Below, in pieces: positions 55,776-64,000 of a stretch of 64,000 nt of DNA. The first letter of the stretch is position 1, and every line of letters begins with the position of its first letter. The notes beneath the pieces were generated by a model. The model saw only the letters and a list, made by a program, of their open reading frames with translations. It was not told the origin of the DNA and did no database searches. Made by a program: the position numbers and the translations under genes. The DNA lies in NCBI RefSeq assembly GCF_902459465.1, contig NC_047066.1:3472001-3536000 (forward strand), written 5' to 3'. Source of the DNA: Asterias rubens. Taxonomy: Eukaryota; Echinodermata; Asteroidea; Forcipulatida; Asteriidae.

Positions 55776-58700
55776 TCACCAGAGAGGCGTAAAAGGTTGG
55801 GATGGCGAGAGTGTTAAATCGGCTAAAAGCGCCTCAAGCTTTTTGTCGATATTTGGATCTTTAAGTGACTTTTTCTTACGCTTGACCTGAGAAATTTTGT
55901 CCTTCTGATGCTTCTTCCTCTTCCGAGGTAGCCAAGGGTGCTCAAGGAATGTCAAGGATCTCTTGCATTTTCGAGATCCTGCGTACACAGGGCTGCCCCT
56001 CTTCCCGAAATGCACCTCTTCAAAGATGGTCTCTAGATTGCTTTGCTTGAGTGCCTTGCTCTCTCCTCTTTTTAAGTACAGTTCTTTGACGGCTTCTTCA
56101 TTACTCTTCTGGCAACGTTTCTTACATTTCACCTCTCTCTTCTGTACTGCAGATAAAGTGACACCTGACCGCCGCCTTTTGGGCCTGCGGCTTGTAGCAT
56201 TCTCCTCGGGTTGGTTGTTTGAACTGGCCTTGTCCAGGGCACTTGAAGCTGCCAAGTTTGCATAAAAGGGCCGACTATTATTATCTACAAGCCCATTGTT
56301 CGGTGATGAGGTAAAGGTTTCCTGCGAATGACTAAAGTGGGTCGAAAAATATATTTCATTCTCCTCAATCTCGATGTCAACATTTTCTGAGCAGAGGCCA
56401 GCCTCTCCTGTCTCGTTGCACACGTCCAGATTACTTTGAGCTGCAGTATAAGTTTCCAAATTGTCTATTGGGTTTTCAACATTCTGGGCTGGATGGATAC
56501 TTTGAACTGCAGCATCAATTTCCAAATTGTTTATCAGGTTTTCTACATCCTGAGTTTGATGTTTACATTGATGAACTGCAGCATCAGTTTCCAAATTGTT
56601 CATCAGGTTTTCTACATCCCGAGTTGGTGAGATGTGAAGATTTGGTGCCTTTGCTTCATCCTCCTGTGATATTTGGCCCGAAGCAGAACCGGCATCCTCC
56701 TCTTGGTTTAAAGCTGCTGTAAGGAGTCGAATCGATCTCCTACGTTTGGCCTTTCCAACTGGTTTTACATTGGAAGCTCTCCCAGAAGGGAGAACAGGTA
56801 ACTCTTGAATCACCTCTCGGTCATGTGTATTGAGCTGAGTTATCGCTGATTCGTCATCAACAGTATAACAAGTATTTATGAGTGTCATGGAAGAAGCCAG
56901 GTGGAGCATTGCGTCTTTCTCCTCATTCCTCTTAACTTCATCATCAGCTGGCAAATCGGAGGTATTGCAACAGGAGTCCCCAACAGCTAGATCTTGATGG
57001 AATCTTGCTGAGCATCGTCTACGAGACCTTTTAACAAGATTTGGCTTGGGATCATCGTCAAACTGCAACTTCAGTTGCTCCTCCCTTTCAGGCACTGGCA
57101 AGGTAATATCTGTAGACACACACATGTATGTGATATTTTGCTCTCCGGGACAAGGGTTAGGGTTAATTTGAATCTTTGGAAAATATTTCCTTGGTCGTCC
57201 TCGCTTTCTCTCGACCTCTTCTTCTGCATCAGGCACTGGCAAGGTAATATCTGTAGAAACATGATTTGAAGTCACTACTGTGGACTGTGTCTCCATATTT
57301 AGAGTGGAAGGAATAGGATTTGCAATATTTTGCACTCCAGAACAATGATTAGTGCTTATTTGAGTCTTTGTAAAAAAATTCTTTGGTCGTCCTCGCTTTC
57401 TCTTGACCACTATCACTGCCTCCATCTTTGAGGTTTCTGTATTCTTTACTTGCATAATTTTACCCGAATCTTTTGCTTCACCTTTCTCAGCTTCCACGTC
57501 TGCTGTCAGCAGTGACATCCTCTTAGCAATTCTCATAGAGCTCCTTCGAGGACAAGTCTTTTTCTTTCTGGAAGGCGATTCTAAGTGGTTCAGTAGGAAA
57601 TCTGAAGCCGATGTCCACACTTCATCTGATTCCTTTACATTAATGCTATTTGACTCTGATGGTTTATGATGAGCAGCTGGATAGTTTTCACTAACAATCT
57701 GCTGATGATTCTCAAAAACCTGTACCTCATGTGGCAAAGAGCTTACCTCCATAGATTCTTTTGAAAGCTGCACATTACGATGTTGATCAGAGTGACATTG
57801 CAGATGACTTCCTCCGTCTGGTGACCGTAAAAGATGGTGTAATGAGTGGTTTAACACCTTCTCAGGACTCACAGGCTTTGTGACAACCTCAGACTGTCTG
57901 GTGGCTTGAGCAAGGAGGGCGCTCTCATCTGAAGCCAGAAAGTCAAACTCTGAGAAATCCTGAAAATCGGTGTCTTCCTTTAAGCAGACAGCGGGGGAAA
58001 GACAAGTTGGTGATTTCAGTTGGACTAGCGGGGAGTTTCGCTTCGAGTCTAGCTCTGTGGACAAAGCATCTGGAGTATTTTGCTTGCTCTTCATTTGCTC
58101 AATGCTTGTATTCCTTGGAGAGGAAGGTGATTCAGTGTTAGCCTGCGAGGCGTAGGTCGGCGAGGGCTCCTTATCTTTCAAACTATTATAAACCCTGTTG
58201 TTTGGAGTGAGATTCACTATGCAGACATCGTCGGTCAGTGGGTCTGGGAACTCCAGGGAGTTGATATTGCTCGAGTCTGTTAAGGTTAAGGTTGAGGTTG
58301 GGGACGGCGTCATTAACTTCAATAACCCGACTGGCCTCAGCCCGTTCTTCCGAGGAGACGGATACTCAACATCCCTGCATTTGGACTGGTTTCCTCCTGT
58401 CGGAGAGGCCAGTGGACTTAATGGATTGTTCCTGCCAAGATCCACCCTGAGGATGGATCCCGGACTTCGGGAAGACAGGGAACTGTTCACAGTTGCCTCA
58501 GCTGACATGCTGCTCACCGGAGAGCTCCCTGAAGATGAAAGAAACTCCTCAACATCACAAAGACCCGTCGACTGTTCATCATGCTCTGACAGCAAACATT
58601 TTGGAAGCTCAAGATGCAAACGTCTGCTCTGTACGGTTTGGATCGGTGTGAAGCTGAAGTTCGTCTCTGAATTTTCAAAGGGAAGGGGGCTAATGCAAAG

Positions 58701-59570
58701 CACTTCATCTCCTGCATCTCTTGAAAGTTCGTCGCTACTGTCCACCGATTCCATTTCCGATTCGCTGCTTGCATGAGAGAATCCGTTCATGAACTCTACA
58801 CTATCTACACGTTTGCTTTTGAGGGAGGTTTTCGACGAGGATAATGATTCACCACCGACTACATGTGTTGACCCAAAGTCAGCCTCATCAGATCCAAAAC
58901 TGCTAGTGGTACACTGCAAGTCAGGGAACACAGATCCCAAGTAAGTACTGGGATCAAACATGGATTTGGTATCACACTTTGACAATTCAAGTTCGTCCTC
59001 CTGACCTATTGGCTCAAGGGGATCATTGCCAAATCCACAAGGTGGTGCATAATTGTCATCTTGCGACAAACAGTTTTGCAGCACTGGGTATTGTCCTGGC
59101 GTTGTTGCGTCCAGGTCTGCGCACAGTGAAAGACGAGGCATGCCGGCCTCCGCCAGTTTTCTTCTAATCTCTGCCGTCTCGGTGATTCTAACTGACAACC
59201 GACGTCTTGGTGTTTCCTCAGACCATTGAAAACCCTCCTTAACTGGGGTTGCGGGGCTTGTTAAGTTCAACAATGACGTCGCATCGGGTGTTTCTGGAGT
59301 CTCACCATTAACAGAGTTCAGCAGAGCTGGCTCGGCAGACTTAGGGCAGCATAATGGCGCAGTCTGTAGTGAGTTTACAGTTACTGTATGGGCTGATACA
59401 GAGTGCCTCCGTTTAGGTAATGGGGTTGATACGACGAGACAGCCTTTCCGACGGACCCTGGTTGACCGTCTCACTGGGGAGGTGTAGACACGCTTCAGGA
59501 GGATGATCTTGTCGTTTTCTGTCACAACGCAACCATTATGAGCTTTCACTTTTCCTCTGGTCGATAACTC
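55776..59570 (-). CDS. Tantalus-domain chromatin protein, PRR14/PRR14L-like, large 3' exon
   Basis: Open frame of 1264 codons from an AG acceptor at 59572-59571 (TTTTATTTCTTGAAG) to a stop at 55776. No Met occurs in the first 150 codons, so the start is in an unseen upstream exon. The far C-terminus (about residues 1160-1262) reads ELYLKRGESKALKQSNLETIFEEV...RKCKRSLTF...PWLPRKRKK...KKLEALLADL, matching the Tantalus-like domain of PRR14/PRR14L, which link heterochromatin to the nuclear lamina. Upstream: two AT-hooks (KRGRPKNFF about 728; KRGRPRKYF about 788) within an internal duplication, repeated basic RRxSxR modules (RRLSVRI, RRSSMRI, RRCSARF, RRRSIRL), three VENLxNNLExxAA repeats (about 975-1045), and much Ser/Pro disorder. 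Nuclear DNA-binding scaffold is likely; exact orthology is inference. Confidence 0.8.
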   Translation of the reverse strand, partial: ELSTRGKVKAHNGCVVTENDKIILLKRVYTSPVRRSTRVRRKGCLVVSTPLPKRRHSVSAHTVTVNSLQTAPLCCPKSAEPALLNSVNGETPETPDATSLLNLTSPATPVKEGFQWSEETPRRRLSVRITETAEIRRKLAEAGMPRLSLCADLDATTPGQYPVLQNCLSQDDNYAPPCGFGNDPLEPIGQEDELELSKCDTKSMFDPSTYLGSVFPDLQCTTSSFGSDEADFGSTHVVGGESLSSSKTSLKSKRVDSVEFMNGFSHASSESEMESVDSSDELSRDAGDEVLCISPLPFENSETNFSFTPIQTVQSRRLHLELPKCLLSEHDEQSTGLCDVEEFLSSSGSSPVSSMSAEATVNSSLSSRSPGSILRVDLGRNNPLSPLASPTGGNQSKCRDVEYPSPRKNGLRPVGLLKLMTPSPTSTLTLTDSSNINSLEFPDPLTDDVCIVNLTPNNRVYNSLKDKEPSPTYASQANTESPSSPRNTSIEQMKSKQNTPDALSTELDSKRNSPLVQLKSPTCLSPAVCLKEDTDFQDFSEFDFLASDESALLAQATRQSEVVTKPVSPEKVLNHSLHHLLRSPDGGSHLQCHSDQHRNVQLSKESMEVSSLPHEVQVFENHQQIVSENYPAAHHKPSESNSINVKESDEVWTSASDFLLNHLESPSRKKKTCPRRSSMRIAKRMSLLTADVEAEKGEAKDSGKIMQVKNTETSKMEAVIVVKRKRGRPKNFFTKTQISTNHCSGVQNIANPIPSTLNMETQSTVVTSNHVSTDITLPVPDAEEEVERKRGRPRKYFPKIQINPNPCPGEQNITYMCVSTDITLPVPEREEQLKLQFDDDPKPNLVKRSRRRCSARFHQDLAVGDSCCNTSDLPADDEVKRNEEKDAMLHLASSMTLINTCYTVDDESAITQLNTHDREVIQELPVLPSGRASNVKPVGKAKRRRSIRLLTAALNQEEDAGSASGQISQEDEAKAPNLHISPTRDVENLMNNLETDAAVHQCKHQTQDVENLINNLEIDAAVQSIHPAQNVENPIDNLETYTAAQSNLDVCNETGEAGLCSENVDIEIEENEIYFSTHFSHSQETFTSSPNNGLVDNNSRPFYANLAASSALDKASSNNQPEENATSRRPKRRRSGVTLSAVQKREVKCKKRCQKSNEEAVKELYLKRGESKALKQSNLETIFEEVHFGKRGSPVYAGSRKCKRSLTFLEHPWLPRKRKKHQKDKISQVKRKKKSLKDPNIDKKLEALLADLTLSPSQPFTPLW

Positions 59571-60160
59571 CTTCAAGAAATAAAACGTCAAAAATAAATT
59601 ATGCAAAAAACAGTTTTTAAAAAAATTCAAATTATGGGATGCTTCTGATGCTTTGAGGCATCTTTTCAAATTGAACAAACGGGCGGACAAATTATTTTGG
59701 AAGTGGCACTACAAGCATCCAATAATTATACACATCGGACTCCAAAACTAAATTTCGGAGCGTCACGGCTGTATACCTCATGTACCTGGAGAAATAAATG
59801 ATGACGTGTGACGCATGTTCCAGCAATCAACTATTCGGTATTACAATACAAATTGCTTCCACAATAATTCTTACAAACATTGTAAAATTAGTCACCAGGC
59901 CTGTATGCTGGCATTTTCGCCTAGGTGAAGGGCACTACTGAGAGCATTTCAAGGGCACCAAGGCAATGGCCAGGGAGCATGGAGGCAGTTGCCTTTGTGA
60001 ACAAGTATCAGCAGTCTTTTGTCACCTTTTGATTGGCTCTGAATCCTGGTGGGGAAGAACTGTGAATGAGAGCTGTTGTAGTGAGTTTAGCTCCACGACA
60101 TGCTGTAAAAATAGAACCAAAAAATGCAAAGTACATATTTTATTTTTTCATTTAGGTTTA
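59571..60160. other. Upstream region of the Tantalus-domain gene
   Basis: Intron next to the acceptor. A minus-strand ATG near 59816 followed by about eight codons and a possible GT donor at 59789 could be a first exon, but support is weak. 59899-60000 carries a GGGCACCAAGG hAT-MITE fragment. Confidence 0.35.
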
Positions 60161-60545
60161 AAGGCAGTGGACACTATTGGTAATTGCCAAAGACTAGCCT
60201 TCACAGTTGGTGTATCTTTGCATAAAATAACTAACCTGTGAAAATTTGAGCTCAATCGGTCATCAAAGTAAGTTGCGAGATAATAGTGAAAGAAAAAAAC
60301 ACCCTTGTTACTCAAAGTTGTGTGTGTTTAGATGGTTGATTTCGAGACCTCAAGTTCTAAATATTAGGACTCGAAATCAAATTCGTGGAAAATTACTTCT
60401 TCCTCGAAAACTATGGCACTTCAGAGGGAGCCGTTTCTCACAATGTTTGTTACATGTACCATCAGCCTCTCCCCATTACTCGTCACCGAGAAAGGTTTTA
60501 TGATGATTATTTCGAGTAATTACCAATAGTGTCCACTGCCTTTAA
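60161..60545 (-). mobile_element. MITE, GGCAGTGGACACT family, full copy
   Basis: AAAGGCAGTGGACACTATTG ... CAATAGTGTCCACTGCCTTT, with interior GAAAGAAAAAAACACCCTTG and AGAGGGAGCCGTTTCTCACA. Confidence 0.93.
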
Positions 60546-60903
60546 ACACACAAAACATGGACGGTATTATCACAAGGTAATACTAAAAATGACAGAGACA
60601 ATCAAAAACAAACACCTAGACTAGCCAGATATAAGAAAGAATTAACCCCAAAATACTATGACATCAACTAGCAATGTAAAAGTTACCACAGTGGAAAAGG
60701 AAAACAAGATACACATGCCATAAAATGTACATATACAATATATAAAAGCCATGAAAACTATCCCAAAAGACAAACAAGAAATACTCTAATTGATGGTGTC
60801 CACCATTTCCAGAATACAGCATGTAACACATCCTGTTTTGCCAACCAATGTAGTTCGACTTGTTTTACAAAAAAAGAATGGGGGGGATCTCTTTTAGACC
60901 CTA
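60546..60903. other. No gene recognised
   Basis: A-rich, no motif found. Confidence 0.5.
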
Positions 60904-61128
60904 TGCACAGCGCCTGGCATACAGATACACATGCGTCTCCTGTCCGCCATTTTGGGTGTCAAAACATGCACAAAAGGAGTGGACCCCCCACCCCCCCCCC
61001 CCCCCCAAAAAAGGGCAGAAATGGCAGAGGTGCATTGTTTGAAGGTGCGTAAACACGTGTACCATCCTTTTGTGCATGTTTTTGATACTCGAAATGGCAG
61101 ACAGCAGAGGCACAATCAAGTGCGCTGT
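60904..61128. mobile_element. Fold-back MITE with CACAGCGCCTGG ends
   Basis: CACAGCGCCTGGCATACAG... / ...AAGTGCGCTGTG, with arms CATTTTGGGTGTCAAAACAT / ATGTTTTTGATACTCGAAAT and a C-run/A-run at the apex (60986-61013). Confidence 0.8.
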
Positions 61129-61424
61129 GCGTTTTGCAATGGGTCTATTGTTGATTTATCATTGCTCTTCTTTCCCTTCCACTCCACAGAAAACCAGTCA
61201 ATGCAGCTACCCTTGCTCGTGTTAACTAGGAACTCCCTCGGCTCCCCCTGCTGGAACCCCCATTACATCCGAACAAAGATAAAGACTAGTGCTGGGCTGG
61301 GCGAATTGTGAAATTTTGGTATTCGGTTACCACTGGCCAACTTTTCGAAATTAACCGGATATTTGAATAGTTTTTTTCGCCGCTAGAGGGCGCTATAAAA
61401 AAAAAATAAAAAATAAAAAAACTT

Positions 61425-61500
61425 GAACCCACACTCTGCTATAAAACAGAAACATCAGAGCTCGAGTTCAGTGCTCTTATCCCCTCGGCCACGACCCCCC
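61425..61500 (-). ncRNA. tRNA-derived SINE head (Ser/Leu type)
   Basis: The reverse complement gives CGTGGCCGAGGGGATAAGAG (A box) and GTGTGGGTTCAA (B box), like the SINE at 30143. Not a functional tRNA. Confidence 0.6.
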
Positions 61501-62102
61501 AGGTTTAAACACAAGAAGCGAAACAGAAAAAACATAATGCAAGATTCACTATTAATGTGTGAGTTGAAAAATTTATTAAAAGCAACGTAAAATTCCTGAA
61601 CTCGAGATTGAAAACCTTGTCGCAAGATGCAAAATGGCAGATATTGAACACCATACTTTCCCCATACGGCCTTTGGCTGTAAACCCTCTTGGGAATAAAA
61701 TGTAGATGGCTACTTCAATCTCAGAGATGATTAGATGATGTTAGCGTTAATTCTTGATTCAAAATCTTCAATGTCTTACCTGGAGTACTACATGCAAGAT
61801 CCATCTTATCTTTGACGACTAGATGAGATAACTAATGTTTACTGACACAGTGTGGATTGATCAACCTGCGGAGGAAAGTAAACATTCATTAAATGAACAT
61901 TGATGATGTATAATATATACAACATTCTGCCTTCACAAGCCTCTCGATCTCTTTCCCCTGCGACTATGCTTTTTATAAAAATGCCGACCATGCTAGCTAC
62001 ATTGTAGTCAACTGTGCATGTGACTTGCTAGTTTTAGTTGCCCACATTTTAAATGTTGTCATTTATGTATCTTTCTGATTAATAGGTAGTGATACATTGT
62101 AG
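61501..62102. other. No gene recognised
   Basis: No coding or structural signal beyond the SINE piece. Confidence 0.5.
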
Positions 62103-62260
62103 ACCTTATCGCAATTCCTGCCTGGCTGATTTTTCTCAATTGTCAAAAGGCATTGTGGGAAGGAAAAGGGGGGCATACAAAGCCCCCCCGCTGTTCCTTC
62201 CCACAGTGCCTTTCTACAATTGAAAAATCAGCCAGGCAGGATTCGTGATAAGGTCTAAAG
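62103..62260. mobile_element. Palindromic MITE with AGACCTTATCGC ends
   Basis: AGACCTTATCGCAATTCCTG / CAGGATTCGTGATAAGGTCT with CTGGCTGATTTTTC / GAAAAATCAGCCAG arms and GGAAGGAA / TTCCTTCC near the apex. Confidence 0.92.
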
Positions 62261-62726
62261 CAACCAGTTTGCTTGTCTATTTACTAACGGCCCATGCTAA
62301 ATGGTTGGTTTGAGTTTCTGGCTTGTGAATCTCTGTGCACGCCTTCTGCCTTTGTGTGTGCCTCCCTTCCCAGCCCCTGTTGAGCGAATCTCAATGCACG
62401 CCTGCCATCTTTGAATTAGTCACCCAGGCCACCTGGGGGACGTCCATGCCCAGTCACAACCACAGGCCCACAAATAAAAGGCTGTTGTGGTCATCAGCTC
62501 ACACTGCACCACACTGCCGATGTCACACATGAACCTTCTGCCCTTTGATGAGGATTGGAACTTCATCCATTGTGTTTTGGTGTTTTGTAAAGCGCATAGA
62601 GATGTTAATTCATATTATTCGCTGTATAAATGCAATTTATTATTATTTTATTATTATTATTTTCTAATCAAAAGTCAACATGTCTGATGATAATGGTTGA
62701 GCGGACATGTTAATAGAGTTGTCTGG
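62261..62726 (+). mobile_element. SINE/LINE 3' end
   Basis: GTAAAGCGCATAGAGATGTT...CTGTATAAATGCAATTTATT followed by (TTA)n (62588-62660) is a typical retroposon 3' tail. Upstream part unassigned. Confidence 0.5.
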
Positions 62727-63281
62727 GCCAAATTACATGGCTCTGCTGCTATCATAAGCAAAGAATTGGCACTTGCAGAAGCAGGCAATCTGCGCTTACG
62801 TCATCATCATCATCACCATCAAGCATATTTGTTTGTTTGTTTGTTTCTTTATATAATCTTCCCATCATCAAGGGAACTCGGCAAACTCCCACAAGGGGAT
62901 ATAACACCAAGCTGGCAACAACCAATCTCTCTCATCCAAACATTGATTTAACGTCTATGATTATGAATTACACAAATCAAGAAATTGTGATTCAGTAACT
63001 AGACGACAATATTTATTCTAGTTATTGTTAGCAGGGAATTTTGGCTTAAGCGCGTGCGTACTTCACATTGTGTATAAGGTATTCTGCGCTTACACAGCTT
63101 GTGCAGAAATTCAGTGCATGTCATGTAAGCGTATTGCTGTAGCTGTGATAACGTAACCCTCCTGCCGTCGGCAGCAGGAGGGTTACGTTATATCGCAACT
63201 AGTGCAAGCCGAGAATTGTGATCGTTAGCGCAAGATTCGGCAGTAATTCGCCGGTAAGCGGAGCCATGAAATTGAGCCCTA
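62727..63281. mobile_element. Element with GGGC(C)AAATT..CATGGCTCTGC ends
   Basis: GGGCCAAATTACATGGCTCT at the left and GAGCCATGAAATTGAGCCC at the right, the family of 3246-3350 but with a 500-bp interior. The interior includes a GTAACCCTCC hairpin (63152-63189) as in both duplication copies. Confidence 0.65.
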
Positions 63282-63465
63282 TCCAGTTGTCACGACTGTC
63301 GAGTTGTCTGAAGGACGAGTTGTCTGACACTGGTATGAATTAATGATCAAATATTTATTTTTTTTAAACTTGAAATTGAATTTGATTCACCAATCATTGA
63401 TTGAATCAAATGAGCCCATTTTTAAATTTAATTAGTTGTAAAATTATTTGTTATTATTGATGTGG

Positions 63466-63594
63466 GAAAAGTTTCCGTATGGCGCCACCACTGTTTCATA
63501 CGATATGAAATAATATAGTATCTAATTTACCTCAATGAGACATCCATTTTTGTAAAAAAGAGTGAGAAAGTGGTGGCGCCATACGGAAAGTTAT
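63466..63594. mobile_element. Fold-back MITE with AGTTTCCGTATGGCGCCACC arms
   Basis: AAGTTTCCGTATGGCGCCAC and GTGGTGGCGCCATACGGAAA are inverted over about 22 bases around a 90-base AT-rich loop. Confidence 0.9.
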
Positions 63595-63656
63595 CCTTGA
63601 TGTGAACCTACATAAACCATGGTCATGGAGGTAGAAATTTCCATTCCTTTATTAAC

Positions 63657-63867
63657 TAGGCCCTAGAGCAACGGAAAGATTTCCGCTAGGCCCTAGAGCA
63701 ACGGAAAGATTTCCGCTAGGCCCTAGAGCAACGGAAAGATTTCCGCTAGGCCCAAGAGCAACGGAAAGATTTCCGCTAGGCCCTAGAGCAACGGAAAGAT
63801 TTCCGCTAGGCCCTAGAGCAACGGAAAGATTTCCGCTAGGCCCTAGAGCAACGGAAAGATTTCCGTC
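63657..63867. repeat. Minisatellite, 30-bp unit, seven copies
   Basis: Units start TAGGCCCTAGAGCAACGG at 63657 and every 30 bp; one carries CCCAAGAG. Each contains the palindrome CGGAAAGATTTCCG. The open minus-strand frame (SVALGPSGNL repeats) exists because 30 is a multiple of three; coding is unlikely. Confidence 0.95.
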
Positions 63868-63904
63868 CTGCCACCAATTTAGTTTTACACTCACTCACTC
63901 CTTC

Positions 63905-64000
63905 AAGTTCAACATTTGGGTCCTACTAAAAGCCGACAACAAGCCGACAACGCCGACAACAAGTCCAGAGCGCCGCCAACATGCCGCCAACAAGTTTTAA
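63905..64000. repeat. Short degenerate GCCGACAAC/GCCGCCAAC repeats
   Basis: AAGCCGACAACAAGCCGACA ... GCGCCGCCAACATGCCGCCA run to the window edge; the structure probably continues outside. Confidence 0.65.

Noticed and set aside
59571-59690. Coding extension of the Tantalus-domain exon to 59690
   Set aside because: The segment begins at TTG and reads as an AT-rich intron tail before a good splice acceptor.
63652-63894. 80-codon ORF with ten-residue repeats
   Set aside because: Translation of a 30-bp minisatellite with no supporting signal.

Overview
The window looks like nuclear DNA of a marine invertebrate, most likely an echinoderm and perhaps a sea star. This rests on spliced genes, AT-rich introns and intergenic DNA, many short fold-back and terminal-inverted-repeat elements, tRNA-derived SINE pieces, decayed non-LTR retrotransposons, and secreted PAN-fibrinogen (FReD) lectin genes. 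The species call is inference. No bacterial operons, CRISPR arrays, rRNA genes or canonical tRNAs were seen.

Layout: 1-1404 holds the 3' part of a DUF7869-type, transposase-like gene, followed by a nine-copy 123-bp tandem repeat. 2.7-8.7 kb is repeat-rich and gene-poor. 8.8-9.9 kb holds FReD gene A. 10-21.7 kb holds a retrotransposon fragment with an expanded hexanucleotide tail, a 240-bp satellite, several small elements, and a solitary first exon of a mitochondrial rRNA methyltransferase. 23.5-26.5 kb (minus strand) holds exons 4, 3 and 2 of that methyltransferase (MRM3-like, SpoU/SPOUT). 33.7-34.8 kb holds FReD gene B, followed by a second copy of everything found at 10-21.7 kb, ending at about 44.55 kb with a second copy of exon 1. 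47.4-48.9 kb holds a 17-finger C2H2 zinc-finger gene with a decayed 3' end. 55.8-59.6 kb (minus) is one very large exon of a Tantalus-domain (PRR14/PRR14L-like) chromatin protein. 59.7-64 kb is repeats again.

The main organising event is a direct segmental duplication, copy A about 8918-21724 and copy B about 33800-44551, nearly identical by eye but distinguished by clean transposon insertions and deletions. Only copy B exon 1 lies in the right place to splice to exons 2-4. The 43303, 26479, 24897 and 23966 junctions all have GT/AG sites and matching phases and give a 438-residue protein. Copy A exon 1 is therefore an orphan, although its indels keep the reading frame. FReD gene B sits antisense inside the 16.8-kb intron 1 of the methyltransferase. 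The two FReD genes have different signal peptides, because the duplication edge falls at the signal peptide/mature junction, and they differ mostly in the fibrinogen ligand-pocket region. That is the pattern expected of a diversifying recognition-lectin family.

All family calls come from reading motifs. No database search was possible. An assembly artefact (retained haplotigs) is a live alternative for part of the duplication story.
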